A stretch of 64,000 bases of DNA from assembly GCF_002844575.1 (NCBI RefSeq), contig NZ_PIQO01000008.1, positions 1 to 64,000 of the forward strand, written 5' to 3'. How positions within the stretch are numbered: the stretch's first letter is position 1; each line of letters opens with the position of its first letter. Made by a program: the position numbers and the translations under genes. This stretch comes from Heyndrickxia camelliae. Lineage in GTDB: Bacteria > Bacillota > Bacilli > Bacillales > Bacillaceae_C. Below the pieces are notes generated by a model. The model did no database searches and was not told the DNA's origin. It saw nothing but the letters and a program-made list of their open reading frames with translations. Below are positions 44,409 to 54,079 of the stretch, piece after piece.

Positions 44409-45275
44409 CTACAGGGAAATTTTCAACATTTGAGCAATTGCTTTCCCAACACCATCATTCACATTTTTATCGGCTTGATACTTACAAATATGTTTAACCT
44501 CATCTTCTGCATTGCCCATTGCAAAGGAATAGCCAACTTTTTTTAGCATAGAGAGATCGTTTAGATTATCTCCAATCGCCATTGTTTCTTCTAATTCAAT
44601 GCCTCTTTCTTTCACGAATGCTTCTAATGCAATCCCTTTTTGAGCATCGATATGGTTTACTTCTAAATTATTGTGGCCGGAAGATGTCACCTTGAGTCCT
44701 TCTATTTCATGCAGCGCCATACTTGCTTTTTCCAACAGGATTTCATCATTTGTAAATACTATAAACTTATAAAAGATATATTCAGGATTTTTAAAAAGAG
44801 CTTCATAGTCATCAATGGTTTGAATAAACCCATTTGTAAAGCGGTTTTCTACCATTTGTCTAATCTCTTCTGTTGGACGTTCAGGGTTTGCCGTTTTGTA
44901 TATATCTACGATGACACTTATGCTTTTATCATAGTCCTCAGTAAATTTCCCGTTATTCGTATATATCTCAAAATAAACCCCAATTTCGCTCAAAATTTTA
45001 GCAATAGTTGCCCCTTGTTCTCCGCTTAAGCCTATTGATTTAACAATATCACCAACTTCATTCCTGATTTCCGCTCCGTTTACTGCTATAATAGGACAGG
45101 TAATTCCGGCATCCTCTAAAAGATAATGCGCTTCATCATACGAACGCCCTGTTGCAATCACAATTTCCATTCCCTGTTCCTGAGCAATTAATAGTGCCTT
45201 ACGATTTAATTCACTTATTTCCTGTCTTGCATTCAATAATGTACCGTCCATATCTGATGCAATACACCGTATCAT
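44409..45275 (-). CDS. Cof-type HAD-IIB family phosphatase
   Basis: A 288-aa haloacid dehalogenase phosphatase with motif I SDMDGTLLN near 8, motif II around VIATGRSYDEAH, a large C2 cap (about 85-195) and motif III/IV AIGDNLNDLSMLKKVGYSFAMGNA near 240. Substrates of this group are sugar phosphates, nucleotides or FMN; none can be chosen. It follows recQ by 56 bp on the same strand but has its own terminator. Confidence 0.93.
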   Translation of the reverse strand: MIRCIASDMDGTLLNARQEISELNRKALLIAQEQGMEIVIATGRSYDEAHYLLEDAGITCPIIAVNGAEIRNEVGDIVKSIGLSGEQGATIAKILSEIGVYFEIYTNNGKFTEDYDKSISVIVDIYKTANPERPTEEIRQMVENRFTNGFIQTIDDYEALFKNPEYIFYKFIVFTNDEILLEKASMALHEIEGLKVTSSGHNNLEVNHIDAQKGIALEAFVKERGIELEETMAIGDNLNDLSMLKKVGYSFAMGNAEDEVKHICKYQADKNVNDGVGKAIAQMLKISL

Positions 45276-45331
45276 ATAAGTATCACCCTTTCTAGTTGCA
45301 CACGTTCCTTATCAACTTCAATATTGTACCA

Positions 45332-47488
45332 TTACCGGTTCTGATTTCCTAACACTTCACTTTTTTTCTGTAAAAAAGCGCGAATCATAAAATAACTAAT
45401 TTCATCGGGTAAAAGTTCTTTAATTGGTGTAAGTCTATCTGTCTCTGCCTTTTCAACTGCATCTGCGATTAATGATACATATTGACCAGGAATAAACTTA
45501 TCCCAATCAATTGCACACCCTTCCTCAGAGCACCTAATAAGATGGCTTTCAATCGTCCTCGTTGACATCCCACGCCTATCTGCGATTTCCTCAATATTAA
45601 ATCCTTCTTGTAATAGAGCATATGTGGCGTGATGGCTTTTCTCCTTTTGCTTTCCTTCTTCAGATACAGAAATGGCCCCAGAACTTTTCACATTAATTTC
45701 AACACTATTCTCGATTTTATTTTGTTCTCGGTAAGCTATAATTACAGCTAAAAATGCACTACCATATTGCTCCAGTTTTCTTTCTCCCACGCCTTTTATT
45801 TGTAAAAGTTCATTATTGGTGGCAGGCATTCTTACACTCATCTCCTGCAAGGTTTGATCAGAAAATATAATATATGGAGGAATCTTCTCTACTGTGGCAA
45901 TTTCTCTTCTAAGCTTCCTTAAGTCTTCAAACAATGGATTATCTTGGGCCAGCCGCTTCACTTCAACCCGTTCCTTCTTAAAGACCTTTTCTCCGCCCAT
46001 TAAAACACTAATCCCCTTATTTGTCACCACTAAGACAGGATAAGCACCATCTGTAGGGCGTAAGTATCCTTCCGCTGTTAAAAAATCTATAAACTCATTC
46101 ACTTCTTTTTGGGTTTTTTCTTTCAAAATGCCGTAAGTAGAGAGCTGATGAAATCCAAGACTGTTAATCTTCTTATCATTAGAGCCTGTCAATACCTTTG
46201 TAATAAAGGTCTTTCCAAATCGCTCATTCATCCGTTTTATACAAGACAATACCATTTGTGCTTCTACTGTTACTTCTACTTGTTTACGATTATCTGTGCA
46301 ATTCCCGCATTTTCCACAAGCATACGAATCTTCCTCACCGAAATACTGCAAAATATATTGTTGAAAACAAGTTTCAGTATGGCAATAAGAAATCATTTTC
46401 CGAAGCTTTGAATACTCATATTCCTTTCGCTCTATATTCATATCGGACTGATCTATAAAGAACTTCTGAATATGAATATCTTGGGGAGAAAATAATAGAA
46501 TGCACTCACTTTCCAGCCCATCACGGCCCGCACGCCCAGCCTCTTGATAATACGACTCCATATTTTTAGGAATATGATAATGAATGACGTATCTGACATT
46601 CGATTTATTAATTCCCATACCAAATGCACTTGTTGCGACCATAATGGTAATATCATCATATAAAAATTCCTCTTGATTGCGTGCTCTCTCATTCTCTGAC
46701 ATACCAGCATGATATTTTCCTACTCTGACTCCTAGACTATTTAATTGTTGGTACAGCCGTTCTACTTCTTTTCGTGTTGCAGCGTAAATAATCCCCGATT
46801 GATCTTCATTTTTTTGAATATAATCTTTTATAAATAAATCCCGATCTTGCCCTTTAATCACCTGAAAAGCTAAATTCTCTCTGCCAAACCCGGTTAAAAT
46901 AACATTAGAAAAAGGGATATTTAATAATTCACAAATATCATCCTTTACACTCGGTGTGGCGGTTGCAGTTAAAGCTAAAATAACTGGTTTTGGATGGATC
47001 TGCTGAATCAGTTTTTTGATGAGCAAATAGCTTGGCCGGAAGTCATGACCCCATTGCGATATACAATGCGCCTCATCAATGGCTAATAGAGAAACATTTA
47101 CTCTGTTGAGGAGTTCAATAAAGAAAGTTGCCTCTAATCTCTCTGGAGCTATATAGATTAATTTAAATTCCCCAGCTTCCATTCTTCGCAAACGTTCATC
47201 CATTTCACTTACGTTAATAGAGCTATTAATAAAAGTAGCGGGAATACCTGCATTAGTTAAGGCATCAACTTGGTCCTTCATCAAGGAGATCAACGGAGAA
47301 ATAACGATTGTAATACCGGAAAACAGCAATGCGGGGATTTGATAGCAAATAGATTTCCCACCACCTGTTGGCATGATGGCGACAGTATCTTTCCCATTTA
47401 AAACCTGGTTAATAATTGCCTCTTGGCCTTTCCTAAATTCAGTATAACCATAGTAGGATTGAAGAATGTCCTTTGCTTTTGATAACAA
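45332..47488 (-). CDS. recQ: ATP-dependent DNA helicase RecQ
   Basis: A 718-aa 3'-5' helicase for recombination and fork repair. Order: helicase core with Walker A PTGGGKSICYQIP near 43, DEAH box AIDEAHCISQWGHDFRPSY near 138 and motif VI QEAGRAGRDGL near 325. Then come the zinc-binding region (CxxC types in YACGKCGNCTDN near 385), an RQC winged helix, an HRDC domain (about 510-590) and a C-terminal helix-turn-helix extension (GFNIEEIADRRGMSTRTIESH near 645). It is longer than B. subtilis RecQ (591 aa) because of that extension. TTG start after AAAGGAG. Confidence 0.95.
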   Translation of the reverse strand: MLSKAKDILQSYYGYTEFRKGQEAIINQVLNGKDTVAIMPTGGGKSICYQIPALLFSGITIVISPLISLMKDQVDALTNAGIPATFINSSINVSEMDERLRRMEAGEFKLIYIAPERLEATFFIELLNRVNVSLLAIDEAHCISQWGHDFRPSYLLIKKLIQQIHPKPVILALTATATPSVKDDICELLNIPFSNVILTGFGRENLAFQVIKGQDRDLFIKDYIQKNEDQSGIIYAATRKEVERLYQQLNSLGVRVGKYHAGMSENERARNQEEFLYDDITIMVATSAFGMGINKSNVRYVIHYHIPKNMESYYQEAGRAGRDGLESECILLFSPQDIHIQKFFIDQSDMNIERKEYEYSKLRKMISYCHTETCFQQYILQYFGEEDSYACGKCGNCTDNRKQVEVTVEAQMVLSCIKRMNERFGKTFITKVLTGSNDKKINSLGFHQLSTYGILKEKTQKEVNEFIDFLTAEGYLRPTDGAYPVLVVTNKGISVLMGGEKVFKKERVEVKRLAQDNPLFEDLRKLRREIATVEKIPPYIIFSDQTLQEMSVRMPATNNELLQIKGVGERKLEQYGSAFLAVIIAYREQNKIENSVEINVKSSGAISVSEEGKQKEKSHHATYALLQEGFNIEEIADRRGMSTRTIESHLIRCSEEGCAIDWDKFIPGQYVSLIADAVEKAETDRLTPIKELLPDEISYFMIRAFLQKKSEVLGNQNR

Positions 47489-47628
47489 TAGTATGCTCCT
47501 TTCGGGGATATATTTTTTAGAAGAATATGATGGAAATGGATGGAGAAAGCGAGGTTAATTAGATTATATATAATGTAGGTATAAATTGCTAGAATAATGA
47601 AGGCCTGATATTTCAATTTTTTGATTTC

Positions 47629-47670
47629 AAAAAAATAATAAGGATGATAGAAAGTCCCCACCCTTATTGT
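47629..47670 (-). terminator. Terminator of the sensor kinase gene
   Basis: Minus strand AATAAGG / CCTTATT with an 18-nt loop followed by ATTTTTTT. Confidence 0.65.
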
Positions 47671-47678
47671 TTAACAAC

Positions 47679-48941
47679 TTAACACGGAAGTTTAATGACT
47701 ACATCAGTTCCGCATCCTTCTTGACTTGAAAATTCAAATGTTCCCTTATGATCCTGAATAATTTTGTAACTAATAGTAAGACCAAGACCCATTCCTTTTT
47801 CTTTTAAAGTAAAGAATGGCTCACCGATTTTTTCCAGTCGCTCAGACGGAATGCCGACGCCTTGATCGGAGACGATTATATGGATTTTATTGAGAACTCT
47901 TCTGGAAGTAATGTTAATCTGTCCTCCATTCGGCATAGCATCCATTGCATTTTTTAAGAGATTAATAAATACTTGAATAAGTCCATTACGATTTCCTTGT
48001 ATCTTGCACACGGACTCTTCCATATTCATATTAATTTGAATATCCTTTAATAATGACTCCGGCTCCATAATATTAACAACATACTGCAGGATTTCATTTA
48101 ATAAAACAGTGTCCATTTCTGCGCTTTGCGGTTTTGAAAGAGCGAGCAGTCCGCCTGCAATTTGATTGATCCTATCAATTTCAGATACCATAACTTTTGC
48201 ATAATCCTCTGTAATATTGCCAGATTCCCACATTAATTGTGTAAGTCCTTTTATACTTGTTAGCGGATTACGAATCTCATGGGCAATCCCTGCGGCAAGT
48301 TCTCCAACTACTGAAAGCTTTTCCCGTTTAATTAATATCGATTCAGCTACCTTCTGTTGGGTAATATCTCTCCCTATTGTTAATAATCCCTTTCGCAACC
48401 CATTTTCGTAATAAAGGGGGATTTTAATAACATCGAAGCTTTTAATCTCTCCGGAAGGTACTATAAAAGACTCCTCTATTCTTGTTAATTTTCCGGCACG
48501 CCATACTTCTTCATCCGATAAATAGCAAGAATTCAGGCCATCTTTGAAAAAAGGAACTAATTCTGCCAGTTCCAAATCTGTTTTGCCAACGTAATCGATA
48601 GATTCTAATTGATAAAGTTTCCGACCAAATTTATTTACTTTTTTCCATCTGCCCTTTCCATCTTTAAAACAAATAAAATCAGGAGTGGCTTGCATCAGCA
48701 GAGACCATTTTTCTTCTTCGTCTTCTAGATGGCAATATTCCTTATAAAGAAAATAGAATCGGTACGTCCAAAACAATATATAGACTAGTAAGAAGCATAA
48801 TAAAAGCATCATAACTTCTAAGAACCAGCTTGCATTGCGAAAAAAAGCAGAAATGACTAATTGACATCCTATATCAAGAAATAAAATAACTAGATTGATT
48901 ACACAACAAGCGCTAAAGTAAATTTTCCTACGATTCCCCAT
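47679..48941 (-). CDS. Orphan membrane sensor histidine kinase with PAS domain
   Basis: A 420-aa kinase. Two transmembrane helices lie in the first 65 residues with almost no extracellular loop. A PAS domain follows (about 75-195), then HisKA with phospho-acceptor His in GIAHEIRNPLTSIKGLTQLM near 220, and HATPase_c with N box INLLKNAMDAM, G1 VSDQGVGIP and G2 GMGLGL. No response regulator is adjacent. The short sensor and the AHEIRNPLTSIKGF-like H box are like the sporulation kinases KinA-KinE that feed Spo0F. That assignment is inference. Confidence 0.9.
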   Translation of the reverse strand: MGNRRKIYFSACCVINLVILFLDIGCQLVISAFFRNASWFLEVMMLLLCFLLVYILFWTYRFYFLYKEYCHLEDEEEKWSLLMQATPDFICFKDGKGRWKKVNKFGRKLYQLESIDYVGKTDLELAELVPFFKDGLNSCYLSDEEVWRAGKLTRIEESFIVPSGEIKSFDVIKIPLYYENGLRKGLLTIGRDITQQKVAESILIKREKLSVVGELAAGIAHEIRNPLTSIKGLTQLMWESGNITEDYAKVMVSEIDRINQIAGGLLALSKPQSAEMDTVLLNEILQYVVNIMEPESLLKDIQINMNMEESVCKIQGNRNGLIQVFINLLKNAMDAMPNGGQINITSRRVLNKIHIIVSDQGVGIPSERLEKIGEPFFTLKEKGMGLGLTISYKIIQDHKGTFEFSSQEGCGTDVVIKLPC

Positions 48942-49026
48942 AAAAGTTTCCTATTCCTTTTTTTATATACCCTTTTCATCTCATTCTACCATAAAGATTT
49001 GAGGCGAGAATATGTTTTCTATTCCG

Positions 49027-49070
49027 AAAAAAATGACGTTCAAATTAAAGCTTGAACGTCATTTTTTATG
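49027..49070 (-). terminator. Terminator of the threonine dehydrogenase gene
   Basis: Minus strand AAATGACGTTCAA / TTGAACGTCATTT, 13 bp perfect with an 8-nt loop, flanked by T runs. Confidence 0.92.
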
Positions 49071-49071
49071 A

Positions 49072-50019
49072 TTATTTTAATTTTGCTTTCAATTTATCCA
49101 ACATATCAACGGTCATTTTTCCCAAATCATAATCGGCTTTAAATCCCCATTCTTCTTTTGCAGCAGTAGGATCGATGGAATTTGGCCAACTATCTGCAAT
49201 TGCTTGTCTTGCTGGGTCCACATTATAGCTCATTTCAAATTGAGGGATATGCTTTTTAATTTCCGCGGCTATTTCTTCAGGAGCAAAGCTCATCGCCGTA
49301 ATATTAAATGCATTCCGATGTACCAGTTTTGCAGAATCTGCTTCCATCAACTGAATAATGGCATTTAAAGCATCCGGCATATACATCATATCCATTTTTG
49401 TTCCTTCTCCAATGTATGAAGTATAGCGGCCACTTTTAATTGCTTCATAATAAATTTCTACCGCGTAGTCTGTGGTTCCACCTCCAGGTTGTGCTACATA
49501 AGAAATTAATCCTGGGAAGCGCACACCTCTCGTATCTACCCCAAATTTATAAAAATAGTAATCACATAATAACTCACCAGATACTTTGTTCACCCCATAC
49601 ATGGTTGTTGGACGTTGAATTGTATCTTGTGGTGTTTGGTCTTTTGGTGTAGATGGACCAAATGCACCAATGGAACTCGGCGTGAAAAATTGACAATTTA
49701 GTTCTCTTGCCGTTTCCAATGCATTTACCAGACCACCCATATTTAAATTCCAAGCTAATAACGGGTTTTTCTCAGCAGTAGCTGATAATAAAGCAGCAAG
49801 ATGAACAATAGTGTCCACTTTATATTTTTTAGCAAGCTCATGCATCTTGCTGGCATCCGTAACATCCAGAATTTCAAATGGTCCTTCCTTCACAACGGTA
49901 CTGCCGTTATCACGGATATCTGTTGCAATCACATTATCAGACCCGTATATACCGCGCATTTTGGTTACTAATTCTGTTCCGATTTGACCTAATGAACCGG
50001 TCACAAGTATTTTTTTCAT
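49072..50019 (-). CDS. tdh: L-threonine 3-dehydrogenase (SDR/epimerase type)
   Basis: NAD-dependent oxidation of threonine to 2-amino-3-ketobutyrate by the short-chain-dehydrogenase form of the enzyme. The 315 aa have a Rossmann loop [16 protein letters not shown], the catalytic YxxxK in [13 protein letters not shown] near 140, the Ser in [10 protein letters not shown], and FPGLISY near 170, as in SDR-type threonine dehydrogenases. The sequence alone could be another extended SDR. The adjacent kbl, which uses its product, makes threonine dehydrogenase by far the best call. Confidence 0.88.
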   Translation of the reverse strand: MKKILVTGSLGQIGTELVTKMRGIYGSDNVIATDIRDNGSTVVKEGPFEILDVTDASKMHELAKKYKVDTIVHLAALLSATAEKNPLLAWNLNMGGLVNALETARELNCQFFTPSSIGAFGPSTPKDQTPQDTIQRPTTMYGVNKVSGELLCDYYFYKFGVDTRGVRFPGLISYVAQPGGGTTDYAVEIYYEAIKSGRYTSYIGEGTKMDMMYMPDALNAIIQLMEADSAKLVHRNAFNITAMSFAPEEIAAEIKKHIPQFEMSYNVDPARQAIADSWPNSIDPTAAKEEWGFKADYDLGKMTVDMLDKLKAKLK

Positions 50020-50126
50020 GATGGAATCCCCCTGTATTGAAGCTCATCTCGTTGTCTAATCAAATCTATAATTAATGTTATGTCCCTAACGTTTACTCTA
50101 TTGATAAATGTTTATAAGGTTGTATG

Positions 50127-50150
50127 CTTCTAGCTTCAGCGCCTTGTTCT
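50127..50150. repeat. End fragment of the dispersed repeat
   Basis: TTCTAGCTTCAGCGCCTTGT matches the complement of the 17685 fragment (TCTAGCTGCAGCGCC) and the GCGCCTTG end of the long copies. It directly abuts the kbl stop codon. Confidence 0.45.
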
Positions 50151-51341
50151 TTAGATTAGGCCCATTTCTTTACCGACTTTTTCATAAATGAAAATTGCCT
50201 TATCAAGCATTTCCTTTGTATGTGCAGCTGTTGGCATATTTCTTACACGACCAGTGCCTTGTGGAACGGTTGGGAAAACAATAGACTTCGCATAAACGCC
50301 TTCTTCATAAAGTCGTTTACTGAACTCTTGAGTTGCCTTTTCCTCCCCAATAATACAAGGAGTAATTGGAGTCTCACTATTACCGATATTAAATCCAAGA
50401 TTCTTTAAACCTTCTTTGAGATAATTTCCATTTTCCCATAGACGGTCATTCAGCTCTGTACTGCTCATTAATAGCTCAACCGCTTTGGTTGCTGCAGCAG
50501 CATCAGCAGGAGTTACCGCAGTGGAGAATAAAAATGGACGTGAACGAACCTTTAACCAGTCAATTAAATTCTTTCTTCCTGCTACATATCCGCCAACAAC
50601 CCCAATGGCCTTTGAAAGTGTTCCAATTTGGAAATCAATCTTTTCTGCTAGGCCAAACTGCTTTACTGTTCCTGCTCCTTTTCCGGTTACACCAGAACCA
50701 TGAGCATCATCCACATACGTAATTAAATCAAATTCTTCTGCAATCTCGATAATTCCCGGAAGGTTCGCAATATCGCCATCCATAGAAAACACGCCATCTG
50801 TGATTACCATGATTTTATTATATTGACCAGATTCTTTTGCTTCCTTTGCCTTTTTGCGTAAGTCATCCATATCAGAGTGATTGAAACGAATGATTTTTGC
50901 CTTTGAAAGACGGCAGCCATCAATGATGGATGCATGGTTCAACTCATCTGAAAGTATGGCATCATTTTTATCCATTACTGCAGAAATCGCAGCCATATTA
51001 CAATTGAAACCTGATTGATATGCAATTGCTGCCTCTGTTCCTTTGAATTTAGCCAACGTTTCTTCCAATTTGATATGAAGGTCTAAAGTACCATTTATAG
51101 TACGCACTGCTCCCGCACCAACACCGTATTCTTTGATGGCATTAATCGCAACTTCCTTCAATCGCTCATCCGTAGCTAATCCTAGGTAGTTATTAGAGGA
51201 GAGATTAATCAGCTCTTTCCCTTTTATTTTAATGACTGGACCATTTGCACTTTCCACTACATCTATTTCATTATAAAGACCCTTGCCTTTTAAATCCTCT
51301 AGATTTTCTGTTAAAAATCGATCTAATGTATTACTGGACAT
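50151..51341 (-). CDS. kbl: Glycine C-acetyltransferase (2-amino-3-ketobutyrate CoA ligase)
   Basis: PLP enzyme that splits 2-amino-3-ketobutyrate with CoA into glycine and acetyl-CoA. The 396 aa belong to the alpha-oxoamine synthase family: [14 protein letters not shown] near 48, [16 protein letters not shown] near 113, [14 protein letters not shown] near 207 (PLP-interacting Asp and His), and the Schiff-base Lys in [13 protein letters not shown] near 245. ATG at 51341 after GGAGG; an ATG at 51356 overlaps the Shine-Dalgarno. It is in an operon with tdh (131 bp gap). Two identical 12-bp direct repeats lie upstream. Confidence 0.95.
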   Translation of the reverse strand: MSSNTLDRFLTENLEDLKGKGLYNEIDVVESANGPVIKIKGKELINLSSNNYLGLATDERLKEVAINAIKEYGVGAGAVRTINGTLDLHIKLEETLAKFKGTEAAIAYQSGFNCNMAAISAVMDKNDAILSDELNHASIIDGCRLSKAKIIRFNHSDMDDLRKKAKEAKESGQYNKIMVITDGVFSMDGDIANLPGIIEIAEEFDLITYVDDAHGSGVTGKGAGTVKQFGLAEKIDFQIGTLSKAIGVVGGYVAGRKNLIDWLKVRSRPFLFSTAVTPADAAAATKAVELLMSSTELNDRLWENGNYLKEGLKNLGFNIGNSETPITPCIIGEEKATQEFSKRLYEEGVYAKSIVFPTVPQGTGRVRNMPTAAHTKEMLDKAIFIYEKVGKEMGLI

Positions 51342-51395
51342 CTGCAATCCCTCCATTTATAAATGTAAGCGTTTTATAAACAACTGTCCTCCACA

Positions 51396-51479
51396 GGTGG
51401 ACAATAACATTTTCTATTATGCTATCTATATATAATTTATCATAAATAATTATTTTTGTTTATATGTGGTGGACAATAA
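51396..51479 (-). promoter_or_regulatory. Paired direct repeats upstream of kbl-tdh
   Basis: GGTGGACAATAA occurs identically at 51396-51407 and 51468-51479 (72-bp spacing). The nearer copy is also half of an imperfect palindrome TGTCC-TCCACAG-GTGGACA. Position upstream of kbl suggests operators of an unknown regulator, possibly forming a loop. Confidence 0.4.
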
Positions 51480-51516
51480 ATTTCTTCTTTTTATTATTTC
51501 CATCATTTTTCAAATA

Positions 51517-51558
51517 AAAAAATTATCCTCTCATTAAATGAAAGAATAATTTTTTTAC
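51517..51558 (-). terminator. MurNAc operon terminator
   Basis: Minus strand AAAAAATTAT...TCAT / ATGA...ATAATTTTTT with small bulges, ending in T6 next to the mupG stop. Confidence 0.7.
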
Positions 51559-51559
51559 A

Positions 51560-52627
51560 TTATAACCATTGTATCTTAAAGTTTGTTCCACCTTTTATTA
51601 ATGGGAGCAGTAAAAGATCCTCCGGAATGATTTTACCGATAACATTTACCTTTTCATCTGCTTTTAAATGCCGTTTTGTTATTTGAATTTCCCCTTTATA
51701 TCGTCCGTAATGAAGATTATCTATTGTTATTGACCCAATTTCACGTTCAATAGTATTAAATGGATCGAGCGATTCTGTGCCAACTAGTCCATACTCACGT
51801 GATTCCATGGATCTAATACAATCTCTGGCTGAATCCCAACGATTTGTTTGAACTGACTCTAAAAATTGCAATATTTTCTTATCCACTGTATATGCTTTGG
51901 CACGTAACAACAAATAACCTTCTTCATTGTATTTCTGAAACTGATCAAGAGATTTTTCACTTAATTCAAAATCTCCGACTAAAACCTTATCAATCTCCTC
52001 ATTAATAATAAAATCATAGAAAGCAGAGAACGGTGATTGATACCTATGGTCTTCTAATGTGGGTAACCCCATATATAATGGGCCTCTAAGTTTTTTATCT
52101 CCAGGGATAAATGCCATTGTTTTTATCCCTTCCGATTTCAACCACTGATTCTTTTTTCTAAATTCTTTGCGGTCAAGACCAGTTTCAGGGCGCGGATAAT
52201 AATTATGCCATGCTTCAACAGCATCAATCTTTAATCCAAATGATTTCAATCGTGCTAAAGATTTCTGTGTTATGGTACTTGCATTTAATGCTACTTTCAT
52301 TTTTTTCGATAAGGCAGCTATATCCTCTTCTTTAATACCATAATCAACTCGTAAACCAGTTAATCCCCAATCAAGAAGCTCGGGAGCAGAATCCCAAGTG
52401 TATCCTAAATAATCCATCGACTTAGGAGAAATATCTGCTACCAACTCTAATCCCTTACTTTTAGCAATTCTTCCAAGCTCTTTCAATCTTTCTTCATAAA
52501 CGGATGGGTTATCTTCCGGGATATGTAATGAGGTAAATATCGAACGAAACCCTTTTTCAGCTACCTTAAGTATATATTCTCTTTGATTTTCAATAGGTTC
52601 AGAGAGATAAACGGAAAGACCTAACAT
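51560..52627 (-). CDS. mupG: 6-phospho-N-acetylmuramidase MupG (DUF871)
   Basis: Cytosolic hydrolase that splits MurNAc-6P-GlcNAc taken up by the PTS into MurNAc-6P and GlcNAc. The 355 aa form the DUF871 two-domain protein: a TIM-barrel-like N-terminal domain (LGLSVYLSEP, FTSLHIPEDN, DISPKSMDYLG, GLRVDYG, AWHNYYPRPETGLDR) and a cyclophilin-like C-terminal domain (about 240-355). It is co-encoded with murP, murQ and murR, the same set as the Staphylococcus aureus mupG-murQ-murP-murR operon where the activity was shown. Confidence 0.9.
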   Translation of the reverse strand: MLGLSVYLSEPIENQREYILKVAEKGFRSIFTSLHIPEDNPSVYEERLKELGRIAKSKGLELVADISPKSMDYLGYTWDSAPELLDWGLTGLRVDYGIKEEDIAALSKKMKVALNASTITQKSLARLKSFGLKIDAVEAWHNYYPRPETGLDRKEFRKKNQWLKSEGIKTMAFIPGDKKLRGPLYMGLPTLEDHRYQSPFSAFYDFIINEEIDKVLVGDFELSEKSLDQFQKYNEEGYLLLRAKAYTVDKKILQFLESVQTNRWDSARDCIRSMESREYGLVGTESLDPFNTIEREIGSITIDNLHYGRYKGEIQITKRHLKADEKVNVIGKIIPEDLLLLPLIKGGTNFKIQWL

Positions 52628-52688
52628 TTAAAACATTCCTTTCATAGACAAAAAGGGAGGATTATCCCCCCTTTTTGCCATTTAATCT

Positions 52689-54062
52689 TTAAATATCATC
52701 TGCCATTTCTTCCTTGAATCCAAATAGGTAAGTAAATAAGAATCCAAATGCATATGCAATCAATAGTCCTATAATATACAAGAAATATTTATTTCCTACA
52801 ATTAGCATAGTTAGGGAGATACCGGATACCCCAATGCCACTTGCAGCTGTTTTCATTACTGCTTGGAAGGCACCTCCAACTGCGGCTCCTAGGCAGGCAG
52901 TTATGAAAGGTCGACCAAGCGGTAAAGTAACACCATATAATAGCGGCTCGCCAATACCTAGTATTCCTGCAGGAAGACCACCTTTAATAATATTTTTCAA
53001 TTTCCTATTTTTTGTTTTAACAAAGATAGCAAGTGCTGCTCCTACTTGACCTGCGCCAGCCATCGCTAATACTGGTAAAAGTGCTGTGCTTCCTGTCTTT
53101 TGAATTAATTCCATATGAATTGGCGTCAACCCTTGATGTAAACCAACCATTACAAGCGGTAAGAAGAATCCAGATAATATGGCTCCGGCCACCACTCCGC
53201 CAAAGTCTAAAATTGCATTAATTGCGTTCGTAATTCCATCTGATACTACACCCGCTACAGGCATTACAACAAATAATGATAAAATAGCTACAACCAAAAT
53301 AGTAATAAGCGGTGTGAAAATAATATCTATGGAATTAGGCATAAATTTTCTTACTTGTTTTTCAACAAAGGTCATAAGCCATGCGGCAAAAATAACTCCA
53401 AATAACCCTCCACGTCCTACAATTAATGCGTGACCAAAAATATGAATATCTGCTAATCCAGGATTGAATAGCAACATTCCTGCAATGGCACCAAGAACCG
53501 GTGTACCGCCGAATTCTTTCGCTGTATTCCAGCCTACTAGAACTGCTAAGTAAGTAAAGATACAGCTGCCGAGAAGTAAGAGAATTTGCATCCAAGTAGC
53601 AGTAGGATCGACTCCTGCGTTTTTAGCAAAGTTGGCAATACCATTTACAATTCCTGATGCCACTAGCCCAGGAATTAGTGGAATAAAGATGTTTCCAATT
53701 TTACGTAATAAATTTTTTACCGGAGTATTATTTTTCTTCTTAATACTAGCCTTATTTATTTGCGCTCTTTCTTCCAGTGTCATATCACTTGCGGCAGCTA
53801 CTTCCCCGATTGCTAATCCAGTCAGATTACTTAAAGCATCCGATACCTTATTAACGGTTCCAGGTCCCACTACAATTTGCAATGTTTCGTCCTCTATCAC
53901 TCCCATAACCCCGTTTATTTTTTTCAGAGCTTGAATATCGGCTTTTCCCTCATTATTTAGATCCAAACGAACACGAGTCATGCAGAAGGCAATTTTCCTA
54001 ATGTTTTCCTTTCCTCCTACATTCGCTAATATCCCTTCAGCTATCTGCTGTTCTTTCTTCAA
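52689..54062 (-). CDS. murP: PTS MurNAc-type EIIBC transporter
   Basis: Phosphoenolpyruvate phosphotransferase permease that imports and phosphorylates MurNAc or MurNAc-GlcNAc. The 457 aa have an N-terminal IIB domain (about 1-90) with the phosphorylated Cys in IAFCMTRVRLDL, then a glucose-superfamily IIC domain with about ten helices and PVLGAIAGMLLFNPG, GVIFAAWLMTF and GEPLLYGVTLPLGRPF. There is no IIA domain, so a glucose-type EIIA from elsewhere must serve it. TTG start after GGGGGAGAG. It is 17 bp after murQ. Confidence 0.92.
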   Translation of the reverse strand: MKKEQQIAEGILANVGGKENIRKIAFCMTRVRLDLNNEGKADIQALKKINGVMGVIEDETLQIVVGPGTVNKVSDALSNLTGLAIGEVAAASDMTLEERAQINKASIKKKNNTPVKNLLRKIGNIFIPLIPGLVASGIVNGIANFAKNAGVDPTATWMQILLLLGSCIFTYLAVLVGWNTAKEFGGTPVLGAIAGMLLFNPGLADIHIFGHALIVGRGGLFGVIFAAWLMTFVEKQVRKFMPNSIDIIFTPLITILVVAILSLFVVMPVAGVVSDGITNAINAILDFGGVVAGAILSGFFLPLVMVGLHQGLTPIHMELIQKTGSTALLPVLAMAGAGQVGAALAIFVKTKNRKLKNIIKGGLPAGILGIGEPLLYGVTLPLGRPFITACLGAAVGGAFQAVMKTAASGIGVSGISLTMLIVGNKYFLYIIGLLIAYAFGFLFTYLFGFKEEMADDI

Positions 54063-54079
54063 TTCTCTCTCCCCCTTGC

